A stretch of 64,000 bases of DNA from Mucilaginibacter sp. JRF (GCF_015223065.1 NZ_JADFBY010000008.1:62001-126000), one strand, 5' to 3'; positions 25,469-33,141 are shown, counted from the stretch's first letter. Notes: generated by a model not told the origin, from the sequence alone. Numbers and translations: made by a program.

Positions 25469-26173
25469 TCAATTGGTTTTTAAATTTGTGCTGCCATCCT
25501 CCTGCACAAAGTACCTGAAGGTTAGGTATGGTGCAGGCCAGTGCAGATCGGTAACTACGGGCGGGTTACCCTGGTAAACGTTGATGAGTTCGAGCTTGGC
25601 ATATTTGCCTTCGGCGGTCTTTAAAATAAACGTGCGGTTTTTAATGGGCCGCGCAATGTGCGTGCTCATTTGATAAAAGTACCAGCCAAAGTTGTAGGGC
25701 TGCGGCCAGCCATCCCAACCGGTAAAAGTTTGGTTTTTGTTGAAGCTGGCATCCTGCGGCACTTCATTTACCTCACTATAGGGTTTCTCAACATAAGTTA
25801 TACCGCCTATACCCGGCCCGCCCGCACCGGGATTACCGCTTGCCTCGCCATTGTTTACATATACTATGGAGTTGTATATGTAGGTAAAAGCCAGGTCCCA
25901 ATCTTTAGTTTTCAGGTACTTTGCCGAGTCGGCGGCGTTGTTCAGCCATATTTGGCGCTTGTTTTTCAGGTTGAACAAAAAGGTGCGAAAATCGCGCTTG
26001 GTCTTTCCATCAACACCATCCCCTACTGATGCGCCCGTGTCGCCCGCCAGGTCTTTAACAACTGTGCTCTTACTGTCTTCAAGCACAGGCATCTCTTCCT
26101 TTTTGGTACACGACACGAGGAGCATCAGGCTCATCATTGCTGCTTTGGGTATGTTTCTATAGGTATTAAACAT
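25469..26173 (-). CDS. HmuY-like heme-binding lipoprotein (paralogue A)
   Basis: A 234-residue lipoprotein with lipobox LVSC followed by TKKEE. HmuY features are KDWDLAFTYIYNSIVYVNNGE, FGWYFYQMSTHIARPIKNRTFILKTAEGKYAKLELINVYQG and PYLTFRYFVQEDGSTNLKTN. The QMSTHIARP segment offers a Met and a His for axial heme coordination. This is the copy next to the TonB receptor and the shortest, and so the most likely classical HmuY of the locus. It lies 37 bases downstream of hmuR in the same direction. Role: surface capture of heme and transfer to HmuR. Confidence 0.85.
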   Translation of the reverse strand: MFNTYRNIPKAAMMSLMLLVSCTKKEEMPVLEDSKSTVVKDLAGDTGASVGDGVDGKTKRDFRTFLFNLKNKRQIWLNNAADSAKYLKTKDWDLAFTYIYNSIVYVNNGEASGNPGAGGPGIGGITYVEKPYSEVNEVPQDASFNKNQTFTGWDGWPQPYNFGWYFYQMSTHIARPIKNRTFILKTAEGKYAKLELINVYQGNPPVVTDLHWPAPYLTFRYFVQEDGSTNLKTN

Positions 26174-26210
26174 TGTTATTCATAAATTTTAAAGAGGTCA
26201 TCATCAGGCA

Positions 26211-28568
26211 TTAATCTTTGTAAAAGCGCCACGTTAAGCCGGCGGTTAATGTTCGGCCTATTTGCCCCGGCATTAAAGGGTCGGTATAATCAAACAGGTT
26301 CTCACCGCTTAGTATCAAACTCAATCGGCTGTTCATCAGCCTTTTTTCAACAGATGAATACACCAGTACAAAGCCTCGCACAAAAATGTCGTAGCGGTCT
26401 AAAAAAAGGTTGTTGTTATCATCACCCCAACCGTATTTGCCGCGATAGTTTGCCCGCAGGGTTAAGGTGATGTTGGCTGGTGCCTGGTAAGTAAAATTGG
26501 CATTTACCATGTGGCGCGAACGGTTCTCGAGCCCGATATAATCGCCGGTAACTGACGCGCTGGTTTCGCCAGTGTTGTTATTCCTGATCTTATTATAAGG
26601 GTATTGCCCCCGCCTGATCTGATCTTCTACACGCTTATCTTTAGTGATAAGATATTGGTAGCCAAAATTGGCGTTCAGGTTTTTAATAACGCTTGCTGAT
26701 GCCGATACCTCAAATCCTTTGTTAACCGCGTTAGCCAGATTTTGGTAGGTGAATATTTGCTGACCGTTGGTTTTGGTACCTATTTGTATAAAGTTTATAA
26801 AATCGCGCAGGCTGTGGTAAAATATCGATGCCTCTACTTTAATTTTGGTTGATGGCGTTAACACCAACCCGGCATTGTATGATGTTGAACGCTCAGGCCT
26901 TAGTGTAGCAGGCAACTGGTTCAATACCGATTCCCTGATCTCGCTTACTTCACCCGTGTTTTGCAGTTCCTGCAAGGCATCCCGCAATATATCAGCGCCA
27001 AGTACGGTGTAGCCTTGCGTTATATTGGTAAATACCTGGAAGCGTTTTCTAAGATCGGGCGCTATAAAACCTGTACCCAATCCCGCCTTAAAGCTCAAGG
27101 CAGGCGACACATGATATTGCAAACCCAGGCTCGGGTTCAGCCTGCCGCCGTAATTATTGGTATGATCATATCTGATACCTCCAACGGCGCTCCATTTAGG
27201 GTTAATTATTACATCGCCCTGCAAATAGGCATAGCCATTATAAATGGTGTTACCGGCAAAATCATCCATATTTTGCCTGCTGCCACCTATGCCTCCGGTA
27301 AAATTCAATCCGGTGTTTATCTGGTAGGCAAATTGCTCCTCAATGCGGTGGGTAGTTTCTTTGTAAGCGTTGCCTGCCAATACCTCATTGGTACCAACAC
27401 GCTTTACCTGCATATTGGTAGTGTAGTTGGTAAAATAGTAGTTGGTAAGGCTCCTTAAACCGTTTTTAAATATCTTTTTGTAATTGGCGGTAAGGCTAAG
27501 ATCTTCATCATTCAATACATTACTGTTGGTATTGCTTATGTCCGAACTTACAAATGTTTGCTCCATTTGCGAGCTTCGTTTATTATACCTGGCCTGTAAA
27601 CCAATATAACTACCTGTGCCAAGCTGATACTTAATGTGCGCCTGCCCGCTGTAGTTTTGAAACGGCGGAATGGTTTGGCTGTTACGCAAATAGGTTTTAT
27701 TGGTGTTGTAACCATCGGTACCATAATAATTAGCTGATAACAGCGCCGAGCCCCTTTGCCCATTAAATGGCGTTTCCGCTTCAAGGGTGCCATCTATCAG
27801 GTTACGGCTGCCGTAAAATAGGGCCGCGCGTGCCTGTTGCTGTACCGCGCCATGTTTGGTGATAATGTTTATAGCGCCACCCAAAGCCTCGCTACCATAC
27901 AGGCAGCTTGTAGCGCCTTTTATCAGTTCGATACGTTCAACATTGTTAACGCTGATGCGCGACAGATCAAGATTACCATTGTTACGGCCTATCATGGGCT
28001 GGCCATCAACCAGTACCATTACGTACTGAGAACTGAAGCCCTGCATTTGTACACCCGTAGCGCGACTGCCACTGCCAATATCATTAACAATGGCTACGCC
28101 TGTTTGCTCTTTCAATACCTCATCCAGCCTGCGGCTGCCCATCAACTCAATGGTACGCCTTGATATCACCGTTACCGGCATGGCACTGCGCTGTACATCT
28201 ATAAGATTATCGGGCGTGATGTTTTTACCGGATACATTAACCTCGCTCAATTCACTTTGGCCTTTTGATAATTTGATGTTAAGCGGAGTTTTGCTGCCCG
28301 GGTTTAGTGATATTTTATCTTGATAGGTTTGGTAACCCACCATGCTGATAGTGATGTTGTAGTTACCGGGGTATATATTTTTGAATACGAAATTGCCTTT
28401 ATTATCAGCCTGGGTTAGATGCCTGTCGGGCTCAAGCTGCACCGTAGCACCGGCCAGCGGCTCACCCATATCATCAGATACCGATCCGCGCAGCTCTGTT
28501 TTTGTTTGAGCTGATGCCGGAGCAAATATTGATATGGTTAATACAAGCAGAATGTAGATGTTCTTCAT
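26211..28568 (-). CDS. TonB-dependent heme receptor (HmuR-like)
   Basis: A 785-residue outer-membrane receptor. Signal peptide to about residue 20, a carboxypeptidase-regulatory-like domain at 25-110, the plug at about 125-240 (VLKEQTGVAIVNDIGSGS, VMVLVDGQPMIGR, ERIELIKGATSCLYGSEALGG) and a 22-strand barrel ending in TAGLTWRFYKD. The segment GLGTGFIAPDLRKRFQ is in the position of the FRAP/NPDL box of heme receptors. It heads a cluster of five HmuY-like lipoproteins and is divergent from the heme ABC importer, which supports heme as substrate; sequence alone cannot exclude a siderophore. The promoter region carries direct repeats and a palindrome described separately. Confidence 0.88.
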   Translation of the reverse strand: MKNIYILLVLTISIFAPASAQTKTELRGSVSDDMGEPLAGATVQLEPDRHLTQADNKGNFVFKNIYPGNYNITISMVGYQTYQDKISLNPGSKTPLNIKLSKGQSELSEVNVSGKNITPDNLIDVQRSAMPVTVISRRTIELMGSRRLDEVLKEQTGVAIVNDIGSGSRATGVQMQGFSSQYVMVLVDGQPMIGRNNGNLDLSRISVNNVERIELIKGATSCLYGSEALGGAINIITKHGAVQQQARAALFYGSRNLIDGTLEAETPFNGQRGSALLSANYYGTDGYNTNKTYLRNSQTIPPFQNYSGQAHIKYQLGTGSYIGLQARYNKRSSQMEQTFVSSDISNTNSNVLNDEDLSLTANYKKIFKNGLRSLTNYYFTNYTTNMQVKRVGTNEVLAGNAYKETTHRIEEQFAYQINTGLNFTGGIGGSRQNMDDFAGNTIYNGYAYLQGDVIINPKWSAVGGIRYDHTNNYGGRLNPSLGLQYHVSPALSFKAGLGTGFIAPDLRKRFQVFTNITQGYTVLGADILRDALQELQNTGEVSEIRESVLNQLPATLRPERSTSYNAGLVLTPSTKIKVEASIFYHSLRDFINFIQIGTKTNGQQIFTYQNLANAVNKGFEVSASASVIKNLNANFGYQYLITKDKRVEDQIRRGQYPYNKIRNNNTGETSASVTGDYIGLENRSRHMVNANFTYQAPANITLTLRANYRGKYGWGDDNNNLFLDRYDIFVRGFVLVYSSVEKRLMNSRLSLILSGENLFDYTDPLMPGQIGRTLTAGLTWRFYKD

Positions 28569-28588
28569 CGATTATTTTACACAATTCT

Positions 28589-28609
28589 TATTTTTAATCA
28601 TTCTAAATA
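28589..28609. promoter_or_regulatory. 10-1-10 palindrome, Fur-box-like operator at hmuR
   Basis: Left arm TATTTTTAAT (28589-28598), centre C, right arm ATTCTAAATA (28600-28609); 8 of 10 positions pair. It lies between the putative hmuR -7 element and the ATG, where a bound repressor would block initiation. The same right arm and centre recur at 32717-32737 in front of the AraC gene. Confidence 0.55.
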
Positions 28610-28618
28610 AGAACAATG

Positions 28619-28626
28619 CAAAACTG
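28619..28626 (-). promoter_or_regulatory. Putative -7 element for the hmuR operon
   Basis: Minus-strand CAGTTTTG matches TAnnTTTG at five of six fixed positions. The nearest direct-repeat unit begins 21 bases upstream and there is no good -33 box, as expected for an activator-dependent promoter. Confidence 0.4.
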
Positions 28627-28647
28627 CGTATTAACGTTCAAATGTGA

Positions 28648-28710
28648 TTTGTGCAATCCGTATTATCTTTTGCGTAATCCGTATTTTCTTTTGTGCAATC
28701 CGTATTATTT
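28648..28710. repeat. Three 21-bp direct repeats, AraC-type operator array
   Basis: Units start at 28648, 28669 and 28690, an exact 21-base period. Units 1 and 3 share the 17-mer TTTGTGCAATCCGTATT; unit 2 has TTTGCGTAATCCGTATT. Units 1 and 3 are identical at 20 of 21 positions. Seventeen-base sites repeated every 21 bases (two helical turns) are the geometry of AraC I1-I2 half-sites. The array lies upstream of hmuR and an AraC regulator is encoded nearby at 31701-32681. Confidence 0.7.
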
Positions 28711-28764
28711 ATCATGGCATAATGTGAGTATGAAAGCCATGCAATAAGCATCAAACAAAGTACA

Positions 28765-28785
28765 ATTATTTGAATATTAAATAAT
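28765..28785. promoter_or_regulatory. 7-7-7 inverted repeat in the hmuR-hmuT gap
   Basis: ATTATTT (28765-28771) and its exact complement AAATAAT (28779-28785) around a 7-base AT-rich core. No adjoining U-tract or gene end, so an operator is more likely than a terminator. Confidence 0.3.
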
Positions 28786-28814
28786 TACGACTAAAATCGA
28801 TATTTGGAGCCGCT

Positions 28815-28840
28815 TAATTAGATCAACATATCTCTAATTA
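28815..28840. promoter_or_regulatory. 8-10-8 inverted repeat upstream of the hmuT promoter
   Basis: TAATTAGA (28815-28822) and TCTAATTA (28833-28840), perfect arms with a 10-base spacer, ending 15 bases before the putative -33 element of hmuT. The 18-base centre-to-centre spacing fits a dimeric regulator. Confidence 0.35.
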
Positions 28841-28855
28841 CCAACCACAGAGCTG

Positions 28856-28887
28856 TTTGTATATAGACTAAATAAGGCTTTGTTTTG
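28856..28887 (+). promoter_or_regulatory. Putative promoter of hmuTUV
   Basis: TTTG at 28856-28859, 20 bases, then TTGTTTTG at 28880-28887 (one mismatch to TAnnTTTG). The ATG of hmuT at 28910 follows 22 bases later, preceded by a purine-rich AAAAAGGATGG. Confidence 0.4.
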
Positions 28888-28909
28888 CAGACAGAAAAAG
28901 GATGGATTG

Positions 28910-29767
28910 ATGAACAAACGCGTTGCGAAAATATATTTACTGTTAATTTTTTTATTAAGCCAAAGCATAACAACATTCGCTCAACCTAAACGCATCATTA
29001 CGCTGGGCAGCGCTTTAACCGAAACCGTATTCGCGCTTGGCGCGGGCGCTAACATTGTGGCCGTAGATGTTACTAGCGAATACCCAAAGGCTGCCCAGTT
29101 ATTACCTAAAGTGAGCCGAAACAGATCAGTTAATTCTGAGGCTTTGGTAGCTTACCGCCCCGATCTGGTATTAGCCCCGGCGGGTGATCTATCTGCCGAA
29201 ACTATAGTTCACCTACAGGCAGTGAAGATAAAAGTGGTTAGCATCCGGCAGGATTTTTCGGCAGGTGGGTGCATCAATTTTATTCATGATATTGCAGAGG
29301 CACTTGGTATTAAAACCAAGGGAGATGCGCTGGCGCAAACTACCAAGGCCGCAATAGCTGCCGCGCAAACACAAATACGTAACGCTAAACAAGCAAGCCC
29401 CAAAGTGCTTTTTATTTACGCGCGCGGCACCGGCCTGATGAGTGTGGCCGGCAGGGGCAGTAGCATTGACGCGATAATACGTATGGCCGGAGGTAAAAAT
29501 GCCGTGCATGAATTCGCGGATTTTAAACCATACACAACCGAAGCTTTGGTTAGGGCCAACCCCGATATTATTTTAATGTTCGATTTTGGTTTGAGCAGCC
29601 TTGGCGGTCGTGAATCTATGATGGGTTTACCCGCGATGGCGCTTACCAACGCGTGCAAAAACCACCGCATACTGGCATTGGACGGGCCTTTACTCATCAA
29701 CTTCAGCTCGCGATTGCCCGAGGCTATTTTAACACTTAATAAACAGATGCACCAGGTTTATCCATGA
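28910..29767 (+). CDS. hmuT: Heme ABC transporter periplasmic binding protein (HmuT-like)
   Basis: A 285-residue class III binding protein that carries heme across the periplasm to HmuUV. Start set at the ATG at 28910, which gives a compact signal peptide cleaved near TTFAQ; an ATG 30 bases upstream overlaps the promoter. Features: PKRIITLGSALTETVFALGAG at the N-terminal lobe, then LFIYARGTGLMSVAGRGSSIDAIIRMAGGKNA, characteristic of heme-binding HmuT/ShuT (Tyr in IYARG and the AGRGS loop). No lipobox is seen, so it is soluble. Its stop overlaps the hmuU start (ATGA). Confidence 0.88.
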   Translation: MNKRVAKIYLLLIFLLSQSITTFAQPKRIITLGSALTETVFALGAGANIVAVDVTSEYPKAAQLLPKVSRNRSVNSEALVAYRPDLVLAPAGDLSAETIVHLQAVKIKVVSIRQDFSAGGCINFIHDIAEALGIKTKGDALAQTTKAAIAAAQTQIRNAKQASPKVLFIYARGTGLMSVAGRGSSIDAIIRMAGGKNAVHEFADFKPYTTEALVRANPDIILMFDFGLSSLGGRESMMGLPAMALTNACKNHRILALDGPLLINFSSRLPEAILTLNKQMHQVYP

Positions 29768-30807
29768 AAAAAACGTTAACCTTTTTAATTCTTATTGCCG
29801 CGCTAATCTTCACTATCATCCTTTCGCTTGGTTTGGGGGCTATGCGCATCCCGGTAAAAGAGGTTATTACCATATTAGCATCGAAAGCCGGGCTGTTAAG
29901 CAATACCGCTGAGGACCCGCTGGCTGCCGGTGTTATACTGATGATACGTTTGCCCAGGGTAATACTTGGCTTAATGGTGGGCGCCGCACTCGGAACAACA
30001 GGCACCGCGGTACAAGGCATCTTTCGTAATCCGCTGGCCGAGCCGGGCCTCATAGGCATATCAGCTGGTGCCTCTATGATGACGGTTATCATCATCGCCC
30101 TTGAGGGTTTGTTCTTTATACAGATAAGCCAGTCGCTGGGGTATTCGTTACTGGCTATAGGCGCGTTTTTTGGTTCGGGGCTTGCGGCGTTGTTGGTTTA
30201 TACCCTATCAAAAACCAACGGGCAACCCAACATGGCGTTAATGCTGCTGGCCGGTATAGCTATTAACGCGCTTGCCGGCGCTTTCACCGGTTTGGTAACT
30301 TACCTGTCAAGCGAGCAGCAACTGCGCAGCATAACCTTTTGGATGCTGGGCAGCCTGGGTGGCGCAACATGGGGTAATGTACTTTGTATAGCACCCTTTG
30401 TTATTTTACCTATCGTTATTCTCCCTACCTTCAGCAAGGGCTTAAACGTGTTCGCTATTGGCGAAAGCCAGGCCGAGCTTATTGGCCTGAACACCAAAAG
30501 CATCAAGGTCTGGGTAGTATTTTTGTCGACCATGGCTGTAGGGGCATCGGTGTCAGTTTCGGGCATTATTGGTTTTGTAGGCTTACTGGTACCGCACACC
30601 ATGAGGCTGATAGGTGGTGTAAATCACAAATTCGTACTGCCTGCATCAGCCCTTGCCGGGGCGCTGGTATTAACCCTGGCCGACCTGATATCAAGAACCA
30701 TTGTGGAGCCTATTGAACTGCCTATAGGTGTTATTACCGCGCTATTAGGCACGCCGATATTTATATACATTATGTTACGCGACAAAAAGAAGATCACTAA
30801 CCTGTAA
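29764..30807 (+). CDS. hmuU: Heme ABC transporter permease (FecCD family, HmuU-like)
   Basis: A 347-residue inner-membrane permease with about ten hydrophobic helices. FecCD/BtuC landmarks are visible: RLPRVILGLMVGAALGTTGTAVQGIFRNPLAEPGLIGISAGA in the N-terminal half, LAGIAINALAGA, and GFVGLLVPHTMRLIGG followed by PASALAGALVLTLADLISRT at the C-terminal half. It forms a dimer through which heme passes, driven by HmuV. The ATG overlaps the hmuT stop by four bases, and hmuV starts three bases after its own stop, so the three genes are one translationally coupled operon. Confidence 0.92.
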   Translation: MKKTLTFLILIAALIFTIILSLGLGAMRIPVKEVITILASKAGLLSNTAEDPLAAGVILMIRLPRVILGLMVGAALGTTGTAVQGIFRNPLAEPGLIGISAGASMMTVIIIALEGLFFIQISQSLGYSLLAIGAFFGSGLAALLVYTLSKTNGQPNMALMLLAGIAINALAGAFTGLVTYLSSEQQLRSITFWMLGSLGGATWGNVLCIAPFVILPIVILPTFSKGLNVFAIGESQAELIGLNTKSIKVWVVFLSTMAVGASVSVSGIIGFVGLLVPHTMRLIGGVNHKFVLPASALAGALVLTLADLISRTIVEPIELPIGVITALLGTPIFIYIMLRDKKKITNL

Positions 30808-30810
30808 TTT

Positions 30811-31647
30811 ATGTTAAGAGTTGAAGCAGTAGGTTTTAAGGTTAATCAACGCAATTTGTTGAATGATGTATCCTTCAACATTCGTTCAGGCGAGTTCATC
30901 GCCATTATGGGCGCCAACGGGGCCGGTAAATCAACCCTGATGAAATTGCTGAGCGCCGAGCAAACGCCAACCTCCGGTACTATCAGCCTGCACGGTAAAG
31001 ATCTTTTTACTTATAGCCGTAAAGAGCTTTCAACCAAACGCGCTATGCTCCAGCAGCAAAATGCCATCAGCATGCCCTTTAGTGTTGAGGAAGTAGTAAT
31101 GATGGGCAGGTACGGGCAATACGGCCACAAACCAGTACACCGCGATGAGGTAGCCGTTGCAGAAGCAATGGAGGTGTGCGGGTTAACTGACATGGCCGAC
31201 CGCACGTTGCTTACCATGTCGGGCGGTGAACAGCAGCGTGTTCACCTGGCGCGTGTACTGGCACAGTTGTGGGATCAAAAGGAAGCCGTGCTATTGCTTG
31301 ATGAACCGTTGAACAATATGGATCTTCAGTTTCAGCACCAAACTTTAGGCATAGCATCAGCCCTGGCAAAAAAAGGCTTTATTGTAATTTCAGTACTGCA
31401 CGATATAAACCTGGCCGCGCAATATGTAAGCCGCATGATACTGATGAAAGGCGGCCGTAAATGGTGGGATGGCAGCCCGGCCGAAGTACTTAGTCCGGCA
31501 CATATTTATAACACCTTTAGCATTAACGCGAGGGTATATACTGATGACCATACACTACGAACACAGATAATACCTGACGAAATTTGCCTGGATGCGCAAA
31601 CTTTTAACTCTAACATGAATCCGGAGGCATCTGTAATCATTTTATAG
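30811..31647 (+). CDS. hmuV: Heme ABC transporter ATPase (HmuV-like)
   Basis: A 278-residue cytoplasmic ATPase. Walker A GANGAGKST at residues 34-42, Q-loop LQQQNAISMPFSVEEVV, signature LTMSGGEQQRVHLARVL, Walker B AVLLLDEPLNNMD and switch histidine in VISVLHDINLAAQY. FecE/HmuV-type lengths are about 260, so the protein is slightly long. It converges on the AraC regulator gene, with 53 bases between stop codons that hold the palindrome TGATCGATCA but no U-rich terminator. Confidence 0.92.
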   Translation: MLRVEAVGFKVNQRNLLNDVSFNIRSGEFIAIMGANGAGKSTLMKLLSAEQTPTSGTISLHGKDLFTYSRKELSTKRAMLQQQNAISMPFSVEEVVMMGRYGQYGHKPVHRDEVAVAEAMEVCGLTDMADRTLLTMSGGEQQRVHLARVLAQLWDQKEAVLLLDEPLNNMDLQFQHQTLGIASALAKKGFIVISVLHDINLAAQYVSRMILMKGGRKWWDGSPAEVLSPAHIYNTFSINARVYTDDHTLRTQIIPDEICLDAQTFNSNMNPEASVIIL

Positions 31648-31700
31648 TTTCCGAACCAATCTATCCCCTTGCTATACCTTTAAAGCAGTTGATCGATCAT

Positions 31701-32681
31701 CTACATTTTTATCTCGCTTGGTAAAATGCCGTAATACTTTTTAAACGCGTGCGTAAAACTGGCCTGATGTTTAAACCCCACCATGGTGCCAACCTCATAC
31801 ATATTTCGTTTTTCTTCGATAATGAGTTTACGTGCTTGCTTCATCCGCAGGCCGGTGATGTAATCATATATAGTGGTGCCATAATAGCGTTTAAAGCCGC
31901 TGCGTAGTTTAAATTCATTCAAAAACACCATTTTTGATAGCTCCTTTTGTGTGGGAGGCTCAACAAACTGCTGTTCAAGTATTTCGCACGCTTGTTCAAG
32001 CTTTACTATATCATCATCCTTAAAGGTGTATTTATCTTCGTTGCTGGTGTTCGAGAATTGCTCTAACTGGTACATGATCAGTTCTAAAACGCGCGAATCA
32101 GTATATAATCTTTTCAACTCACCCTCCTGCTTGCATAAACGAATATCATCTATTGATTTGCGCATCTCAGCCGTTACAAACAGATCCTCATCCCCGAATG
32201 ATGTATAAGTACCCTTTTCCATATTGCGTATAAACTTTTCGTTCACAGGCAATTGCAGATCAACCAGGTTCAGGTAATATTCTTTAGACAGCAATACCAA
32301 AAAGTAAACATACTGTACACCTGCCTTTACTTCGTATGATTGCCTTTCAGATGGTATATAACGAATGTTGTGCCTGCTTCGGGCCGATTTACTGAATGGC
32401 AGTATAGAGCGCCCAAACTTCATATTATTAGCAAAAATGAACTGGCAGGCCACGGCATCCCCATCCACCTCGGTAAGTATTCGTGAGGGCTGATCAAAAC
32501 TCATTTCAGAATATAGGATGAATAAACCATGTGTTGAAACCTGGTAATTATTCATACCACCATAATAATCTTTTATATTAAGTTGCTTTTCTGTGAGTTT
32601 ATGGCCGGGCGAGTATGTATCGGGCAGGTCTTCTAAAAAGAGCCATTCCTTTTGTGATTCGAGTTTAGCTTTAACAATCAT
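31701..32681 (-). CDS. AraC-family regulator of the heme island (PchR-like)
   Basis: A 326-residue regulator. The C-terminal 100 residues hold two helix-turn-helix units: TQKELSKMVFLNEFKLRSGFKRYYGTTIYDYI and MYEVGTMVGFKHQASFTHAFKKYYGILPSEIK, the arrangement of PchR/YbtA-type iron-uptake regulators. The N-terminal 200 residues are a sensor domain without a recognised fold. I chose the ATG at 32681 (MIVKAKLES); the frame extends to 32729, but those 16 residues overlap the best promoter. A perfect -7 element at 32703-32710 and a palindrome at 32717-32737 precede it. It is the obvious candidate to bind the 21-bp repeats upstream of hmuR, and could respond to heme or iron. Confidence 0.85.
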   Translation of the reverse strand: MIVKAKLESQKEWLFLEDLPDTYSPGHKLTEKQLNIKDYYGGMNNYQVSTHGLFILYSEMSFDQPSRILTEVDGDAVACQFIFANNMKFGRSILPFSKSARSRHNIRYIPSERQSYEVKAGVQYVYFLVLLSKEYYLNLVDLQLPVNEKFIRNMEKGTYTSFGDEDLFVTAEMRKSIDDIRLCKQEGELKRLYTDSRVLELIMYQLEQFSNTSNEDKYTFKDDDIVKLEQACEILEQQFVEPPTQKELSKMVFLNEFKLRSGFKRYYGTTIYDYITGLRMKQARKLIIEEKRNMYEVGTMVGFKHQASFTHAFKKYYGILPSEIKM

Positions 32682-32702
32682 TGTAGATGAGTAATAGTAA
32701 GT

Positions 32703-32710
32703 CAAATATA
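32703..32710 (-). promoter_or_regulatory. Putative -7 element of the AraC gene (TATATTTG)
   Basis: Minus-strand TATATTTG is a perfect TAnnTTTG match 21 bases upstream of the chosen ATG. A TTTAG lies about 20 bases further upstream in the -33 position, inside the palindrome. Confidence 0.5.
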
Positions 32711-32716
32711 TAAACT

Positions 32717-32737
32717 TATTTATAATCATTCTAAATA
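32717..32737. promoter_or_regulatory. 10-1-10 palindrome, Fur-box-like operator at the AraC gene
   Basis: Left arm TATTTATAAT (32717-32726), centre C, right arm ATTCTAAATA (32728-32737); 9 of 10 positions pair. Twenty of its 21 bases match the element at 28589-28609. It occupies the region between -33 and -7 of the AraC promoter, a classical repressor position. Confidence 0.6.
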
Positions 32738-32786
32738 GATGATTAATTAATTAATTTAACCAAATCTAAGTTTCAGTATTTGGCGC

Positions 32787-32814
32787 GAGTAGACTTTTGT
32801 CTACTCTTTTTTTT
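32787..32814 (+). terminator. Terminator-like hairpin upstream of the Fe-S protein gene
   Basis: Perfect 8-bp stem GAGTAGAC/GTCTACTC (32787-32794, 32799-32806), loop TTTT, followed by eight T residues (32807-32814). It reads on the plus strand between divergent genes, so it either insulates the regions or lies in the 5' leader of the operon starting at 32899. Confidence 0.6.
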
Positions 32815-32898
32815 GACTTATATCATCTTTTCATCTTTCCCGGTTACTGAAATTTGCGACTTAGCCTATTAGCCACGCTTCATACAATAGTTACCGGA

Positions 32899-33141
32899 AT
32901 GAAAAATCAAACAGATACAATTGAATACCCTAACGGAGAGATAACCATCCTTTGGAAACCAAAAACATGCATACATTCAGGCATATGTGTAAAAACATTG
33001 CCCCAGGTGTATGATCCTAAAGCACGCCCGTGGATACGCCCCGAAAATGCTACCTCGCAGCAAATTATTGATCAGGTTGCTAAATGCCCATCCGGTGCCT
33101 TAAGCATTAAGGAAAACACAAGAAACGAGGCGACCGCGTAA
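32899..33141 (+). CDS. YjdI-like Fe-S cluster domain protein
   Basis: An 80-residue protein of the (4Fe-4S) mono-cluster family typified by E. coli YjdI. The start at 32899 (MKNQTDTIEYPNGE) is preferred to an upstream in-frame ATG at 32854. Cysteines are at 24, 30 and 63 (CIHSGICVKTLP and AKCPSGAL), with His25 beside the first; only three cysteines are present, as in other members of this divergent family, so a His may be the fourth ligand. Function is unknown, probably electron transfer. Its stop overlaps the next ATG by one base (TAATG). Confidence 0.8.
   Translation: MKNQTDTIEYPNGEITILWKPKTCIHSGICVKTLPQVYDPKARPWIRPENATSQQIIDQVAKCPSGALSIKENTRNEATA

Noticed and set aside
26961..27458. A 165-residue plus-strand open frame inside the HmuR-like gene
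   Set aside because: It is antisense to a gene with complete receptor motifs; its composition is that of a shadow frame and it has no signal, domain or spacing support.
28648..28710. Repeat array considered as CRISPR or plasmid iterons
   Set aside because: The units abut with no variable spacers, no cas or rep gene is near, and the position fits a promoter operator.
31690..31699. Palindrome TGATCGATCA between hmuV and the AraC gene as a regulator site
   Set aside because: It lies between two convergent 3' ends, away from any promoter, and is short enough to be chance.
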